Source of the DNA: SIG598 sp045538015
GTDB lineage: Bacteria > Bacillota > Clostridia > Oscillospirales > Acutalibacteraceae
Assembly (NCBI GenBank): GCA_045538015.1
Contig: JAZSQO010000070.1
Coordinates: forward strand, 1 to 23,205
Direction: 5' to 3'
DNA: 23,205 nt
This document shows, piece after piece, positions 13,388-20,507 of the stretch. The notes below the pieces were generated by a model that saw nothing but the letters and a program-made list of their open reading frames with translations, had not been told where the DNA came from and did no database searches. A program made the position numbers and the translations under genes. Positions within the stretch are counted from its first letter, which is position 1. Each line of letters starts with the position of its first letter.

Positions 13388-13867
13388 TCAAGTCGTTTCT
13401 GCACGCCCGTTTTCGCACCACATCCAATACTTCTCCTGCGCCTCGCCTCCAATGCCGATACCGTAGTGAAAGGACGGGTCAAGAAACAACCGCTGGCCGT
13501 TTTTCAGAATGAACCGGGCAAAGTCACACCGGAGGCAGCCTTCCGCCTCCTCTGCATTTCCCAGCTCGGCTTCCGATATTTCGCTGCCGGCCAGATATGA
13601 GCTGACCAGAACGGTCTCAATGGCGGACATCTTGGCCTTGTGCATATCTTCGTCGACGGCAAAGAGGAAGCGCGCCTCGTTCACCGTCTGCACGGACAGC
13701 CTGCCGTCAGAGCCGGCGCTGAATTCGATCAGCTCCGAGCCGTCAAGCTCGAGGTATATCCATCTGTAGTCGGGATAGAACTGAGCCGTTCCGTCCTCGA
13801 TATCAACAAAGCCAACAAGCAGAATATCGGTTATTCTCCTACCGGAAAAATCGCTGACCGAAAGCAA
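13388..13867 (-). CDS. Unknown protein, 159 aa, TTG start
   Basis: I do not recognise this family. The frame opens with a TTG at 13867, which has AAGGAG eight bases upstream; no in-frame ATG gives a comparable signal. The protein is acidic and probably cytoplasmic, with no signal peptide or membrane helix. It looks like alternating beta strands (ITDILLVGFVDIEDG, YRWIYLELDGSELIEFSAG, LSVQTV) followed by a helical part and a C-terminal tail with HYGIGIGG and KYWMWCENG. It begins 41 bases after the LacI-type regulator stop and likely shares its transcript, ending at the hairpin 13186-13221. No function can be assigned. Confidence 0.7.
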   Translation of the reverse strand: MLSVSDFSGRRITDILLVGFVDIEDGTAQFYPDYRWIYLELDGSELIEFSAGSDGRLSVQTVNEARFLFAVDEDMHKAKMSAIETVLVSSYLAGSEISEAELGNAEEAEGCLRCDFARFILKNGQRLFLDPSFHYGIGIGGEAQEKYWMWCENGRAETT

Positions 13868-13907
13868 ATCTTCACGCTCCTTCCGGAACTTGTCGGAAAT
13901 ACGGCAC

Positions 13908-14900
13908 TTACTTCAGCGTGTCCCTGAGCGAAAGCTCAACCGGCAGGCGCACCACTCCGTGGTTTTCCTTTCTCTTCTCAACGATATCTATGAGGGAGCG
14001 AACGGCCACGCGGCCGATCTCCTCGAGGGGCTGACGGACGGAGGAGAGCTTTTTCAGTCCCGCGCCGCAGATCTCAAGATCGACAAAGCCGCAGATGGCA
14101 ATGTCGCCGCCGATGTCCATGCCCGCCTCCATGGCGTAGTTGAGAGCGCCCATGGCAAGCTGGTCGGTCTCAGCGAAAATGGCTGTAGGCGGCTCGTCGA
14201 GGCAGTTGAAGAACCTCATGGCAGAGTATCCGGTTTTGATGGAGTGGGAGCCGTAGAAGAAATATTCCTCGTCGCACTCGATGCCGTGTTCGGCCAGCAC
14301 CTCGCGGAAGCCCTGCTGCTTCAGCCGGGAGGACATGGGACGGTGACGCATGGATATGTATCCGATTCGCCTGTGTCCGGCCTCGATCATTTTCTCGGCG
14401 GCCAGCCTTGCGCCCTGACTGTAATCGCTCACTACGGTGAACAACTCGCTCTTGGCGACCTGCTCGCAGCAGAGCACCGTCGGAATCTGGCGGTTTATCT
14501 CCTCCAGCTCGTGGCCGTCAAAAAAGGTTCCGAGGAAAACAAAGCCCTTTACCACATCCCTGAGCAGCCGGCGCACTACGGTCTGTTCGTATTCCTTGTC
14601 GTCGTTGCAGGTGCTTATGAGCAGGGTGTAATCGCTGGCGATGGCCTCCTGGGTCATGGCAGCTACGATGCGTCCGTAGAAATCGGAAAGCTTGTAGGGC
14701 AGAATGACCATTATGGACTTGTTCACGCCGCTTTTGAGTATGCGTCCGGCGGGATTGGGCGAATAGTCCAGCTCGTCAATGGCGGCCTGAACCTTTTTCT
14801 TCACCTTCTCGGTGACATTCTGGGATCCGTTTATAACTCTCGATACCGTGGCGGTGGAAGTTCCGGCAAGCTTTGCCACATCCTTTATTGTCGCGCTCAT
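13908..14900 (-). CDS. LacI family transcriptional regulator
   Basis: A 330-residue DNA-binding regulator. Residues 1-60 are the LacI helix-turn-helix and hinge: ATIKDVAKLAGTSTATVSRV, then NGSQNVTEKVKKKV and YSPNPAGRILKSG. Residues about 61-330 are the periplasmic-binding-protein-like sensor (IMVILPYKLSDFYG, HRRIGYISMRH, PPTAIFAETDQLAMGAL, ICGFVDLEICG). This family usually senses sugars or nucleosides, but the ligand and targets are unknown here. The start at 14900 has GGAGGT seven bases upstream. The neighbouring transglutaminase-like and beta-helix genes could be targets; no clear LacI-type palindrome with a central CG was found in their promoters, so this is a guess. Confidence 0.95.
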   Translation of the reverse strand: MSATIKDVAKLAGTSTATVSRVINGSQNVTEKVKKKVQAAIDELDYSPNPAGRILKSGVNKSIMVILPYKLSDFYGRIVAAMTQEAIASDYTLLISTCNDDKEYEQTVVRRLLRDVVKGFVFLGTFFDGHELEEINRQIPTVLCCEQVAKSELFTVVSDYSQGARLAAEKMIEAGHRRIGYISMRHRPMSSRLKQQGFREVLAEHGIECDEEYFFYGSHSIKTGYSAMRFFNCLDEPPTAIFAETDQLAMGALNYAMEAGMDIGGDIAICGFVDLEICGAGLKKLSSVRQPLEEIGRVAVRSLIDIVEKRKENHGVVRLPVELSLRDTLK

Positions 14901-14934
14901 CGACTGACCTCCGTTTACTTATGTCTTATAATTC

Positions 14935-14963
14935 ATTGTAACACTTAAAGAGCCATTTTACAA
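14935..14963 (-). promoter_or_regulatory. Promoter of the LacI-type regulator
   Basis: TTGTAA (14958-14963), a 17-base spacer and TACAAT (14935-14940), with an upstream TG (extended -10), lie on the minus strand between the end of the transglutaminase-like gene and the regulator start. Confidence 0.65.
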
Positions 14964-14990
14964 CTGAAACTTCACTGATGCGCGGCGGGC

Positions 14991-16367
14991 TCAGAAAGCG
15001 TGGCCGGGAAAGGCACTGTAATCGGGGCGGCTGCCCGGCCCGGGAACGATGGTGTGGGTCATGCTGTCGTTGGGATCGTCGAAGATCACCTCAAGCTCCA
15101 CGCCCGGAGCGTCCTCATAAATGATGGTAACACCGTCCTCTCCGCGCAGGCCGTCGATGGCAAGGCAGTTTTCGGCGGTGTATTTGAACATCATTCCCGG
15201 CGGATCACCAAAGGTGTTCTGCACGCACTCGACGAATCTGTCCACGGAATCGGCGCGGTGAATGTTGCCGAGGAGACGGTCGCTGGCGTAGTAATCATCC
15301 ATGGATCCGCTCTCCACGGCAGTGGCGATCCAGTCGGTGCGGTAGTGGGTCAGGTCGATGAAGTAATACTGTCCGCCCTGCAGGATGTAGTTGTAGATGT
15401 GTCCGCTGCCGTCCCGCTGGGAGGTGGCGATGTATCCCACCTCGTCGTAATCGCCGTCGAGGATGTACCGGAGCCAGTTGGAGTCGGTGGCGCAGCAGCC
15501 GGTGTTGGTGCGCACGGCGTCATAGCCCGGCTTGTGGTGCTCCCAGTTCACGCCGTTTTCAGGCAGACGGATGTTGTCGTCCGAGGCGTAGAAGCCGCCG
15601 ATCTGATAAAGCTGGAGGGCCTCATACAAGGTAGAGATGTCCATCTGCTTTTCTTCGGGACGGGCGGGGAGCATGGCGGATATTTCGGCGTTGGTGTAGC
15701 GGCTGTCGCCCAGCGTCCGGGCGGATACCCAGTACACTCCGGGATACACCTCCACGCTGAAATTGGCGTCGTAACGCAGGGTCAGCAGATCTCTGCCTTC
15801 GTCCTGAGAGTAATCCGTGCTGCCGGCCTGAATCTGCGTCTGGTTCTGCGCAAGGATCTCCTCGCGGATAGGATCGAGCATATACACATATTCCTGACGG
15901 AATTCGCCGCCGTCAGAAGTGATGAACACAAAGATATAATGGCGCTCGTCGAAGATCTCGAGGGCATCGAGGGCGGGATGCCAGTCCTCAAAGAACACCT
16001 CTTCGCCGGGAGCCGCGGTCAGCGCGTCAGGCGGCAGAACGTTCTGCGCGGGTAGGATGAAATCGTCCCTTACCTTCTCGCCGTCCATGTAGTCGGCGAT
16101 GATAATGTCCGTCAGGGTGACTTCGGAGCCGGTGGTGTTCACCGGGCATTTACCGAACCGGAGATCGGGGCCTATGACCTCGGGAGTCAGCTCCGAGCTT
16201 TCGTCGACCGGAGCGGAGCCCGGCCCTTCATGCTTTTCCTCGGTTATTGTTCCCGCGCCTCCGCAGCGGTCGATGCTCATAAGGGTGATGATAGCGGTGT
16301 TCTGCAGGATCACCACTGCCATAAGTACGCACAGCAGTGTGAAAATGCGTCTGGCCTTGTTGTCCAT
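14991..16367 (-). CDS. Membrane-anchored transglutaminase-like protein
   Basis: A 458-residue protein with one N-terminal membrane segment (residues about 9-30, after MDNKARR) and a large outside part. The C-terminal third carries what looks like a transglutaminase/cysteine-protease triad: Cys291 or Cys292 in TGCCATDSNWLRYIL, His323 in GSGHIYNYI and Asp338 in YYFIDLTHY, at the usual order and spacing. The middle region (about 60-230) looks like beta-sandwich material. I chose ATG 16367 because AGGAGG lies seven bases upstream; the longer frame from 16421 would cross the promoter. Family proteins may cleave or cross-link peptides, but the substrate is unknown. It is divergent from the beta-helix gene at 16571. 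The fold assignment is moderately sure, activity less so. Confidence 0.8.
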   Translation of the reverse strand: MDNKARRIFTLLCVLMAVVILQNTAIITLMSIDRCGGAGTITEEKHEGPGSAPVDESSELTPEVIGPDLRFGKCPVNTTGSEVTLTDIIIADYMDGEKVRDDFILPAQNVLPPDALTAAPGEEVFFEDWHPALDALEIFDERHYIFVFITSDGGEFRQEYVYMLDPIREEILAQNQTQIQAGSTDYSQDEGRDLLTLRYDANFSVEVYPGVYWVSARTLGDSRYTNAEISAMLPARPEEKQMDISTLYEALQLYQIGGFYASDDNIRLPENGVNWEHHKPGYDAVRTNTGCCATDSNWLRYILDGDYDEVGYIATSQRDGSGHIYNYILQGGQYYFIDLTHYRTDWIATAVESGSMDDYYASDRLLGNIHRADSVDRFVECVQNTFGDPPGMMFKYTAENCLAIDGLRGEDGVTIIYEDAPGVELEVIFDDPNDSMTHTIVPGPGSRPDYSAFPGHAF

Positions 16368-16392
16368 GGCAAATCCTCCTCTTTTTGTGTCA

Positions 16393-16421
16393 ATTTTAGC
16401 ACATACGGAAGGCAAACGCAA
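16393..16421 (-). promoter_or_regulatory. Promoter of the transglutaminase-like gene
   Basis: TTGCGT (16416-16421), a 17-base spacer and TAAAAT (16393-16398) with a TG one base before it (extended -10) lie on the minus strand, 26 bases before the start codon. Confidence 0.65.
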
Positions 16422-16513
16422 CCTTGCGCGTGGCGGGAAAGCCCTCCGTCGGGCTCATCACATGATTTTCATATTTCTATGATTGGACATGGCCTGTTTT
16501 TTGCGGCAAAGGG

Positions 16514-16542
16514 TTGAAAAAAGCAGGCTTTTGCGCTATGCT
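16514..16542 (+). promoter_or_regulatory. Promoter of the beta-helix gene
   Basis: TTGAAA (16514-16519), a 17-base spacer and TATGCT (16537-16542) lie on the plus strand. The -35 box covers an upstream in-frame ATG, which supports the later start at 16571. Confidence 0.65.
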
Positions 16543-16570
16543 GAAACAAAAAAAGAAAGGGAATCATCTT

Positions 16571-17575
16571 ATGAACGATCATATCTACGATGTCAGCCTG
16601 AGTGCCTATCCTCGCGCCGAGGGTGAAACTACCGACGAAAAGCGCATCATGCGCGCGGTGAGCGACTGCGCCGGCGGTGTGCTGTACATCCCCAAGGGCG
16701 TATATCTCATTGCCGAAACGGTAAAGATCACCAATTGCTGCTCGGTGCTGATGCACAAGTCGGCCACCCTGAAGGCCGTGGCCGAGATGGAGTATGTGCT
16801 CAAGTACGACGCCGCCGAATCCTATCCCGGACTGGACGAGACCAACTGGTGCCTCACGCCTCACTACGGCTATGACGACGAGGACTGGAATCTCTTTGTG
16901 TCCGGCGGCTGTGTCGACGGCGCCGGTCTTGCCAGCTGTATGTGCCTCAACAGCTTCAAGCATTTTACCATGCGCGATATGTCCTTCCGCAACGGAAAGA
17001 AGTACGGCCTCGACATACAGAGCGAGGACAGCAAATGGACCTTTGAGCTGGTGGCGCAGAATCTTTATTTCAAATGCACCATGCCGGGACTGTCCGGCAA
17101 CTCCGGCGTACACTCCACCGGCGGCGACAGCCATTTCATCGACTGCATCGTGGTGGATTACACCATCGGTTTTGAGATGGTGGGCGGCGGCTCCAACCGG
17201 CTTACCCGGTGCCATGTCTGGGGCGGGCCGATCCCGCCGAAGAAGGAGGGCGAGCTGCCCGAGATGCTCGTGGATTCCATCAACTATGTCCTGAGCTCCT
17301 ACGACATTCTGCTCACCGACTGCTATGCCGACACCGGCATGACCGGATATCTTGTCACCGAGCACGCCCGGCTCATCGGCTGCAGCTACTTCAACAACTA
17401 CGGCTACGGCATGGACGGCATAACCGCCATCGACCACCGGGGCGGACAGCTGCTGGTGTCCGGCTGTATGTTCCGCAAGACCTGCCCCAACGCCACCCTG
17501 TACAAGGGCGACAACAAGGAGGTCATCTGGAGAGACAATCTCTATCCCGACGGTTTCGAGGAACCGAAGAACTGA
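16571..17575 (+). CDS. Right-handed beta-helix protein, pectate-lyase-3-like
   Basis: A 334-residue protein resembling the N-terminal coils of pectate lyase 3 / polygalacturonase-like beta-helices. It opens YDVSLSAYPRAEGETTDEKRI, followed by CAGGVLYIPKGVYLI (the usual GG-x-x-x-x-P-x-G-x-Y turn, about residues 35-49), then many short strand-turn units (NSFKHFTMRDMSFRNGKKYGLDI, GNSGVHSTGGDSHFIDCIV, RLIGCSYFNNYGYGMDGI). The start at 16571 follows AAAGGGA and a promoter that excludes the longer frame. No signal peptide is present, so it should be cytoplasmic unless exported in another way; this fits intracellular oligosaccharide handling but is not proof. It has an unusually high number of Cys for a beta-helix. 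The substrate is unknown. Confidence 0.82.
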   Translation: MNDHIYDVSLSAYPRAEGETTDEKRIMRAVSDCAGGVLYIPKGVYLIAETVKITNCCSVLMHKSATLKAVAEMEYVLKYDAAESYPGLDETNWCLTPHYGYDDEDWNLFVSGGCVDGAGLASCMCLNSFKHFTMRDMSFRNGKKYGLDIQSEDSKWTFELVAQNLYFKCTMPGLSGNSGVHSTGGDSHFIDCIVVDYTIGFEMVGGGSNRLTRCHVWGGPIPPKKEGELPEMLVDSINYVLSSYDILLTDCYADTGMTGYLVTEHARLIGCSYFNNYGYGMDGITAIDHRGGQLLVSGCMFRKTCPNATLYKGDNKEVIWRDNLYPDGFEEPKN

Positions 17576-17582
17576 ACAACCG

Positions 17583-17632
17583 AAAAAACGCAGGCCGCCC
17601 GCACCATGGTTTTGCCTTGGTGCGTGCGGCTG
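17583..17632 (-). terminator. Terminator between convergent genes
   Basis: The arms 17591-17606 and 17618-17632 form a stem of about 14 bp with one bulge and one mismatch. On the minus strand CG and TTTTTT follow directly, so it mainly ends the DUF2087 transcript. On the plus strand it may slow transcription from the beta-helix gene. Confidence 0.7.
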
Positions 17633-17692
17633 TTCTGATTATCATGCTCCGGCCGAGACTCTTTCGCGGTTGGCTGCCTCTGATCAAGTGCC

Positions 17693-18004
17693 TCAACCAT
17701 ATTTTTCCTCAAGCTCCTCAATGGTGGGCTGCTTTTCGCTCAGGCGGTATTCCGCACCCTTCTGATCCCGGTCGATGAGCCAGTGGTCGTACAGCTCCCG
17801 GCGCAGTGTGGCCGGGTCACCGAAGGTGTGCCACTGCCCGAGCAGCTCATTGACCTCCTTCTCGGTGTACACCCTTCCTGGCTGGAATTTCCGGGAGAGG
17901 TAAAGCAGTACCCGGAGCTTTTTCTTCCTCTTGGAGGGGAAAGCGGTCACCCGTCCCTCCGGGTCGATAAAGCCCTTTATCATTTCAAATTCTTCACTTA
18001 TCAT
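17693..18004 (-). CDS. DUF2087 domain protein
   Basis: A 103-residue protein matching the DUF2087 pattern: FPSKRKKKLRVLLYLSRKF (a basic helix), then GRVYTEKEVNELL, FGDPATLRRELYDHWLIDR and the closing G-x-E-Y-R-L strand. The fold looks like a small winged helix, and family members are sometimes attached to regulators, so a nucleic-acid role is possible but not shown. AAGGAG lies 11 bases before ATG 18004; a second ATG (MIKGF) seven codons in is possible. It follows the YwqG-like gene by 42 bases and probably shares its transcript. Confidence 0.85.
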   Translation of the reverse strand: MISEEFEMIKGFIDPEGRVTAFPSKRKKKLRVLLYLSRKFQPGRVYTEKEVNELLGQWHTFGDPATLRRELYDHWLIDRDQKGAEYRLSEKQPTIEELEEKYG

Positions 18005-18046
18005 TATATGTAAAACTCCTTGTGCTTTGCTGTGATAAACGTGGCG

Positions 18047-18955
18047 TCAGCAACAGTCCCAGGTGTACATCACCCGGGAAAAATCTCGTTCACTCAGAGC
18101 GTCGGAATTGATAAAGAAATTACACACGCCCGCGTCGCCCCACATGATCTCATAGCCCAGCTCTTTACCGTACTCCGAGTCGATCTGCAGCAGCTGGATG
18201 TCAAAGCCGCTCATGCCGTCGCCGCCCCGGGGATCATACTGGGTAAAGTATGGATAGCCCAGCATCCAGTGTCCCGTGTTGGGGTTGGAATACTCGTTGT
18301 CCCACTCGTCGGGGATGAGCATGAACAGATGCTTTTTTTCGGGCAGCTCAATGCCCAGCTCGGCGGCGGTCATGCGGAAAAGCTTCTCGAAGCGGTGGTC
18401 CTCCATGCCCATGGGAACCTCTTCCTGTTCTATACTCACAGCCAGCTCACGGGAGACCGGCAGAGGAGCATCACAGCCGAGGTCGTCCTCGGAGGAGGGA
18501 ATACCCATTTCTCGCACTGCCTCGGGCGTGACCGTCCGGTCGATAGTTTCGTGCCATATCACGCAGTAGCTGTCGGCGCCGGTGCCGTCGTCAAAGGTGC
18601 AGCCGTACACATCGTCCGCCCGGATGAAAAATTGCAGCAGGCCGCTCTTTGGCAGCAGGCTGTGTCCGCCCGTGTCCTCAAGATTTATCTGCGCCAGAAG
18701 CACCAACTTTTCGCCCATTATATCCTCGGGATATTCCATGGAATCGTCCCAGTAGGGGAGGCCTCCGAATTTGCTGTCGAAGATTGACGGCTTGCGGTCG
18801 GGCTCCACTCGCAGGCGAAGGGCGCTGCGGCGGGTCTGCCGGTTCATGCGCTCAACGATGGCGTCCACCTGCTCCGCCGTCAGCTGAAAGTCCGCGGAAG
18901 CGGCTGCCGTATCCGGCTGGTTTTTGTCCTTCTTAAAGGCGTCGAGAATACTCAT
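18047..18955 (-). CDS. YwqG-like protein (DUF1963)
   Basis: A 302-residue cytoplasmic protein of the YwqG family. The typical blocks are visible in order: SKFGGLPYWDDSMEYP (about 61-76), KLVLLAQINLED (83-94), LPKSGLLQFFI (101-111), and in the C-terminal half HWMLGYPYFTQYDPR (a G-Y-P-x-x-x-Q motif) and LLQIDSEYG followed by MWGDAGVCNFFI. The biochemical role is unknown across the family. GGAGG is seven bases upstream of ATG 18955. The protein ends with an unusual DCC. It is divergent from the TipAS gene at 19068. Confidence 0.9.
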   Translation of the reverse strand: MSILDAFKKDKNQPDTAAASADFQLTAEQVDAIVERMNRQTRRSALRLRVEPDRKPSIFDSKFGGLPYWDDSMEYPEDIMGEKLVLLAQINLEDTGGHSLLPKSGLLQFFIRADDVYGCTFDDGTGADSYCVIWHETIDRTVTPEAVREMGIPSSEDDLGCDAPLPVSRELAVSIEQEEVPMGMEDHRFEKLFRMTAAELGIELPEKKHLFMLIPDEWDNEYSNPNTGHWMLGYPYFTQYDPRGGDGMSGFDIQLLQIDSEYGKELGYEIMWGDAGVCNFFINSDALSERDFSRVMYTWDCC

Positions 18956-18987
18956 GGTTCACCCTCCGTTATTTTCGCGGTCAGCTA

Positions 18988-19018
18988 TTGACACTGACAC
19001 TGTGTGATGGTGTATACT
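18988..19018 (+). promoter_or_regulatory. Promoter of the TipAS gene with a 19-bp spacer
   Basis: A perfect TTGACA (18988-18993) and TATACT (19013-19018) are 19 bases apart, the spacing used at promoters activated by MerR-family proteins. ACAC (18991-18994) and GTGT (19010-19013) are loosely symmetric around the spacer. A 17-base alternative using TGTATA at 19011-19016 is weaker. Confidence 0.6.
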
Positions 19019-19067
19019 TATCTACAGAACTGGCATTTGTAAAATCCCATGGAAAGGAATATACAGC

Positions 19068-19460
19068 ATGAAAAGAATTGACAGCAGCAGGTACGAAGCC
19101 GAGGCGAAGGAGCGCTGGGGAGGCACCGAGGCCTACAGCCAGTACGCCCGGAAGTCCGCCGGACGTTCCGAGGCTGAGCAGAGCACAATCTCCGGAGAGA
19201 TGGATGCCATTTTTGCCGGCTTTGCCCGGTGTGTGCTCGATAAAGAAGCTCCCGAAGCGCACCGGGCACAGACCCTTGTGAAGCGGCTCCGGGAGCATAT
19301 CAGCGAAAATTATTACAGCTGCACCGATCAGATTCTGGCCGGCCTTGGCGCGATGTATGTGAGCGATCCGAGATTCAGGGAGAATATCGACCGCCACGGC
19401 GAGGGCACGGCGCGGTTCGTTTCGGATGCCATTGCCGCCCTGCTGGGAAAGGAAGCCTGA
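19068..19460 (+). CDS. Stand-alone TipAS antibiotic-recognition domain protein
   Basis: A 130-residue protein matching the TipAS domain: YEAEAKERWGGTEAYSQYARK (the W-G-x-T-x-A-Y hallmark), then a helix with EAPEAHRAQTLVKRLREHI and YYSCTDQILAGLGAMYVSDPRFRENID, followed by FVSDAIAALL. In TipA-type regulators this helical domain binds thiopeptide antibiotics and is attached to a MerR DNA-binding domain; here that domain is absent and no MerR gene is seen nearby. Cys residues that could be modified by thiopeptides include the one in YYSCTD. AAGGAA sits before ATG 19068. It could sequester drugs or be a partner for a regulator elsewhere. The gene is convergent with the DUF362 gene, with a 10-base gap and no terminator. 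Confidence 0.88.
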   Translation: MKRIDSSRYEAEAKERWGGTEAYSQYARKSAGRSEAEQSTISGEMDAIFAGFARCVLDKEAPEAHRAQTLVKRLREHISENYYSCTDQILAGLGAMYVSDPRFRENIDRHGEGTARFVSDAIAALLGKEA

Positions 19461-19470
19461 GCCTCGGCGG

Positions 19471-20337
19471 TTATTCGACGGTTATAAGCTCATACTTCCG
19501 GCTGCCGTAGCCGTGGTCGGCAGCGGCCTCGATGGTGTGCACTCCGTTGCGGCTCTCAATGCGCTCCAGCAGGTGAGGTTTGCCGGGATCGGAGCAGGCA
19601 TACACAAGATCAATGCAGGCCTGATCGATGGCGATGGGATCGGTGGACACAAGAACGCCGATGTCGGCAATGCAGGGATCCTCAGCCACGGCGCAGCAGT
19701 CGCAGTCAACGCTCATGTTCTTCATCACATTGACGTAGATAATGCTGCCCTTGAAGAATTCCACCACCGAACCGGCGGCGTCGGCCATGGACTCAAGGAA
19801 GGAGTCGTGGTCGGCTGTCCAGATCTTTTCCGGCTCGCCGGCACCGTGAATGTAGGCCTTGCCGAAGGAGGAGGCCACGCCGATGGAAAGCTGCTTCAGC
19901 GCGCCGCCGTAGCCGCCCATGGGATGTCCTTTGAAGTGAGACAGCACCACCATGGAGTCGTAATTGGCAAGATTTTTGCCTACATAATTCTTTTTGATGC
20001 GCTTGCCGCCGGGAATGTCCAGCACCATGTCCGGGCCTTCAGCGTCCAGCAGATCCACCGGGAACATATCCAGCCAGCCGTGATATCCCAGCAGTCTGCG
20101 GTGCTTTTCCGTGTCGTTGCGCTCGCCCTCATAGGCGGTGTTGCACTCAACAACAGTGCCATTCACATGGTCGATGACCGGCTTCCAGAAATCCGGCTTG
20201 AGGAAATTCTGGTTGCCCTTTTCGCCGGAGTGGACCTTGACGGCAACCCGACCGGGCAGCTCCTTGCCGGCCATGCGGAAAAGCTCAAGCACCTTTTCCG
20301 GAGTGATGGTGGGAGAAAAATATACTGCGGCACTCAT
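19471..20337 (-). CDS. DUF362 family protein
   Basis: A 288-residue protein with the DUF362 pattern: VAVKVHSGEKGN near the start, then VVECNTAYEGERNDT, a central VVLSHFKGHPMGGYGGALKQLSIG block (about 140-163) and STDPIAIDQACIDLV near the end. A cysteine cluster (CDCC..PC, about 212-220) may bind a metal or Fe-S centre, but no classical 4Fe-4S ferredoxin repeat is attached as in some relatives. The start is ATG 20337 with AGGAGG eight bases upstream; the longer frame to 20445 runs through the promoter. The function of the family is not established. Transcription appears independent, from the promoter at 20393-20421. Confidence 0.88.
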   Translation of the reverse strand: MSAAVYFSPTITPEKVLELFRMAGKELPGRVAVKVHSGEKGNQNFLKPDFWKPVIDHVNGTVVECNTAYEGERNDTEKHRRLLGYHGWLDMFPVDLLDAEGPDMVLDIPGGKRIKKNYVGKNLANYDSMVVLSHFKGHPMGGYGGALKQLSIGVASSFGKAYIHGAGEPEKIWTADHDSFLESMADAAGSVVEFFKGSIIYVNVMKNMSVDCDCCAVAEDPCIADIGVLVSTDPIAIDQACIDLVYACSDPGKPHLLERIESRNGVHTIEAAADHGYGSRKYELITVE

Positions 20338-20392
20338 TGGATTATCCTCCTTGCGGTTGATTATGATAATTCGGGAACTCCATCCGCTTCCA

Positions 20393-20421
20393 ATTATATT
20401 CCTCAAAGCGGCCGCCGTCAA
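20393..20421 (-). promoter_or_regulatory. Promoter of the DUF362 gene
   Basis: TTGACG (20416-20421), a 17-base spacer and a perfect TATAAT (20393-20398) lie on the minus strand, placing the start about 50 bases before the ATG. It lies just downstream of the terminator of the LRR protein gene. Confidence 0.8.
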
Positions 20422-20447
20422 TGCCGGCGTGTGTTCGATGCTCACAG

Positions 20448-20492
20448 AAGAAAAATCCGCCCCGCGGCCGGTGCTTTCCGGCGGCGGGGCGG
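20448..20492 (-). terminator. Terminator of the LRR protein gene
   Basis: A 9-bp GC stem (20457-20465 with 20484-20492), with a further inner hairpin, is followed on the minus strand by ATTTTTCTTC. It starts 15 bases after the stop codon. Confidence 0.85.
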
Positions 20493-20507
20493 TTTGGGTT
20501 TCGTGTG

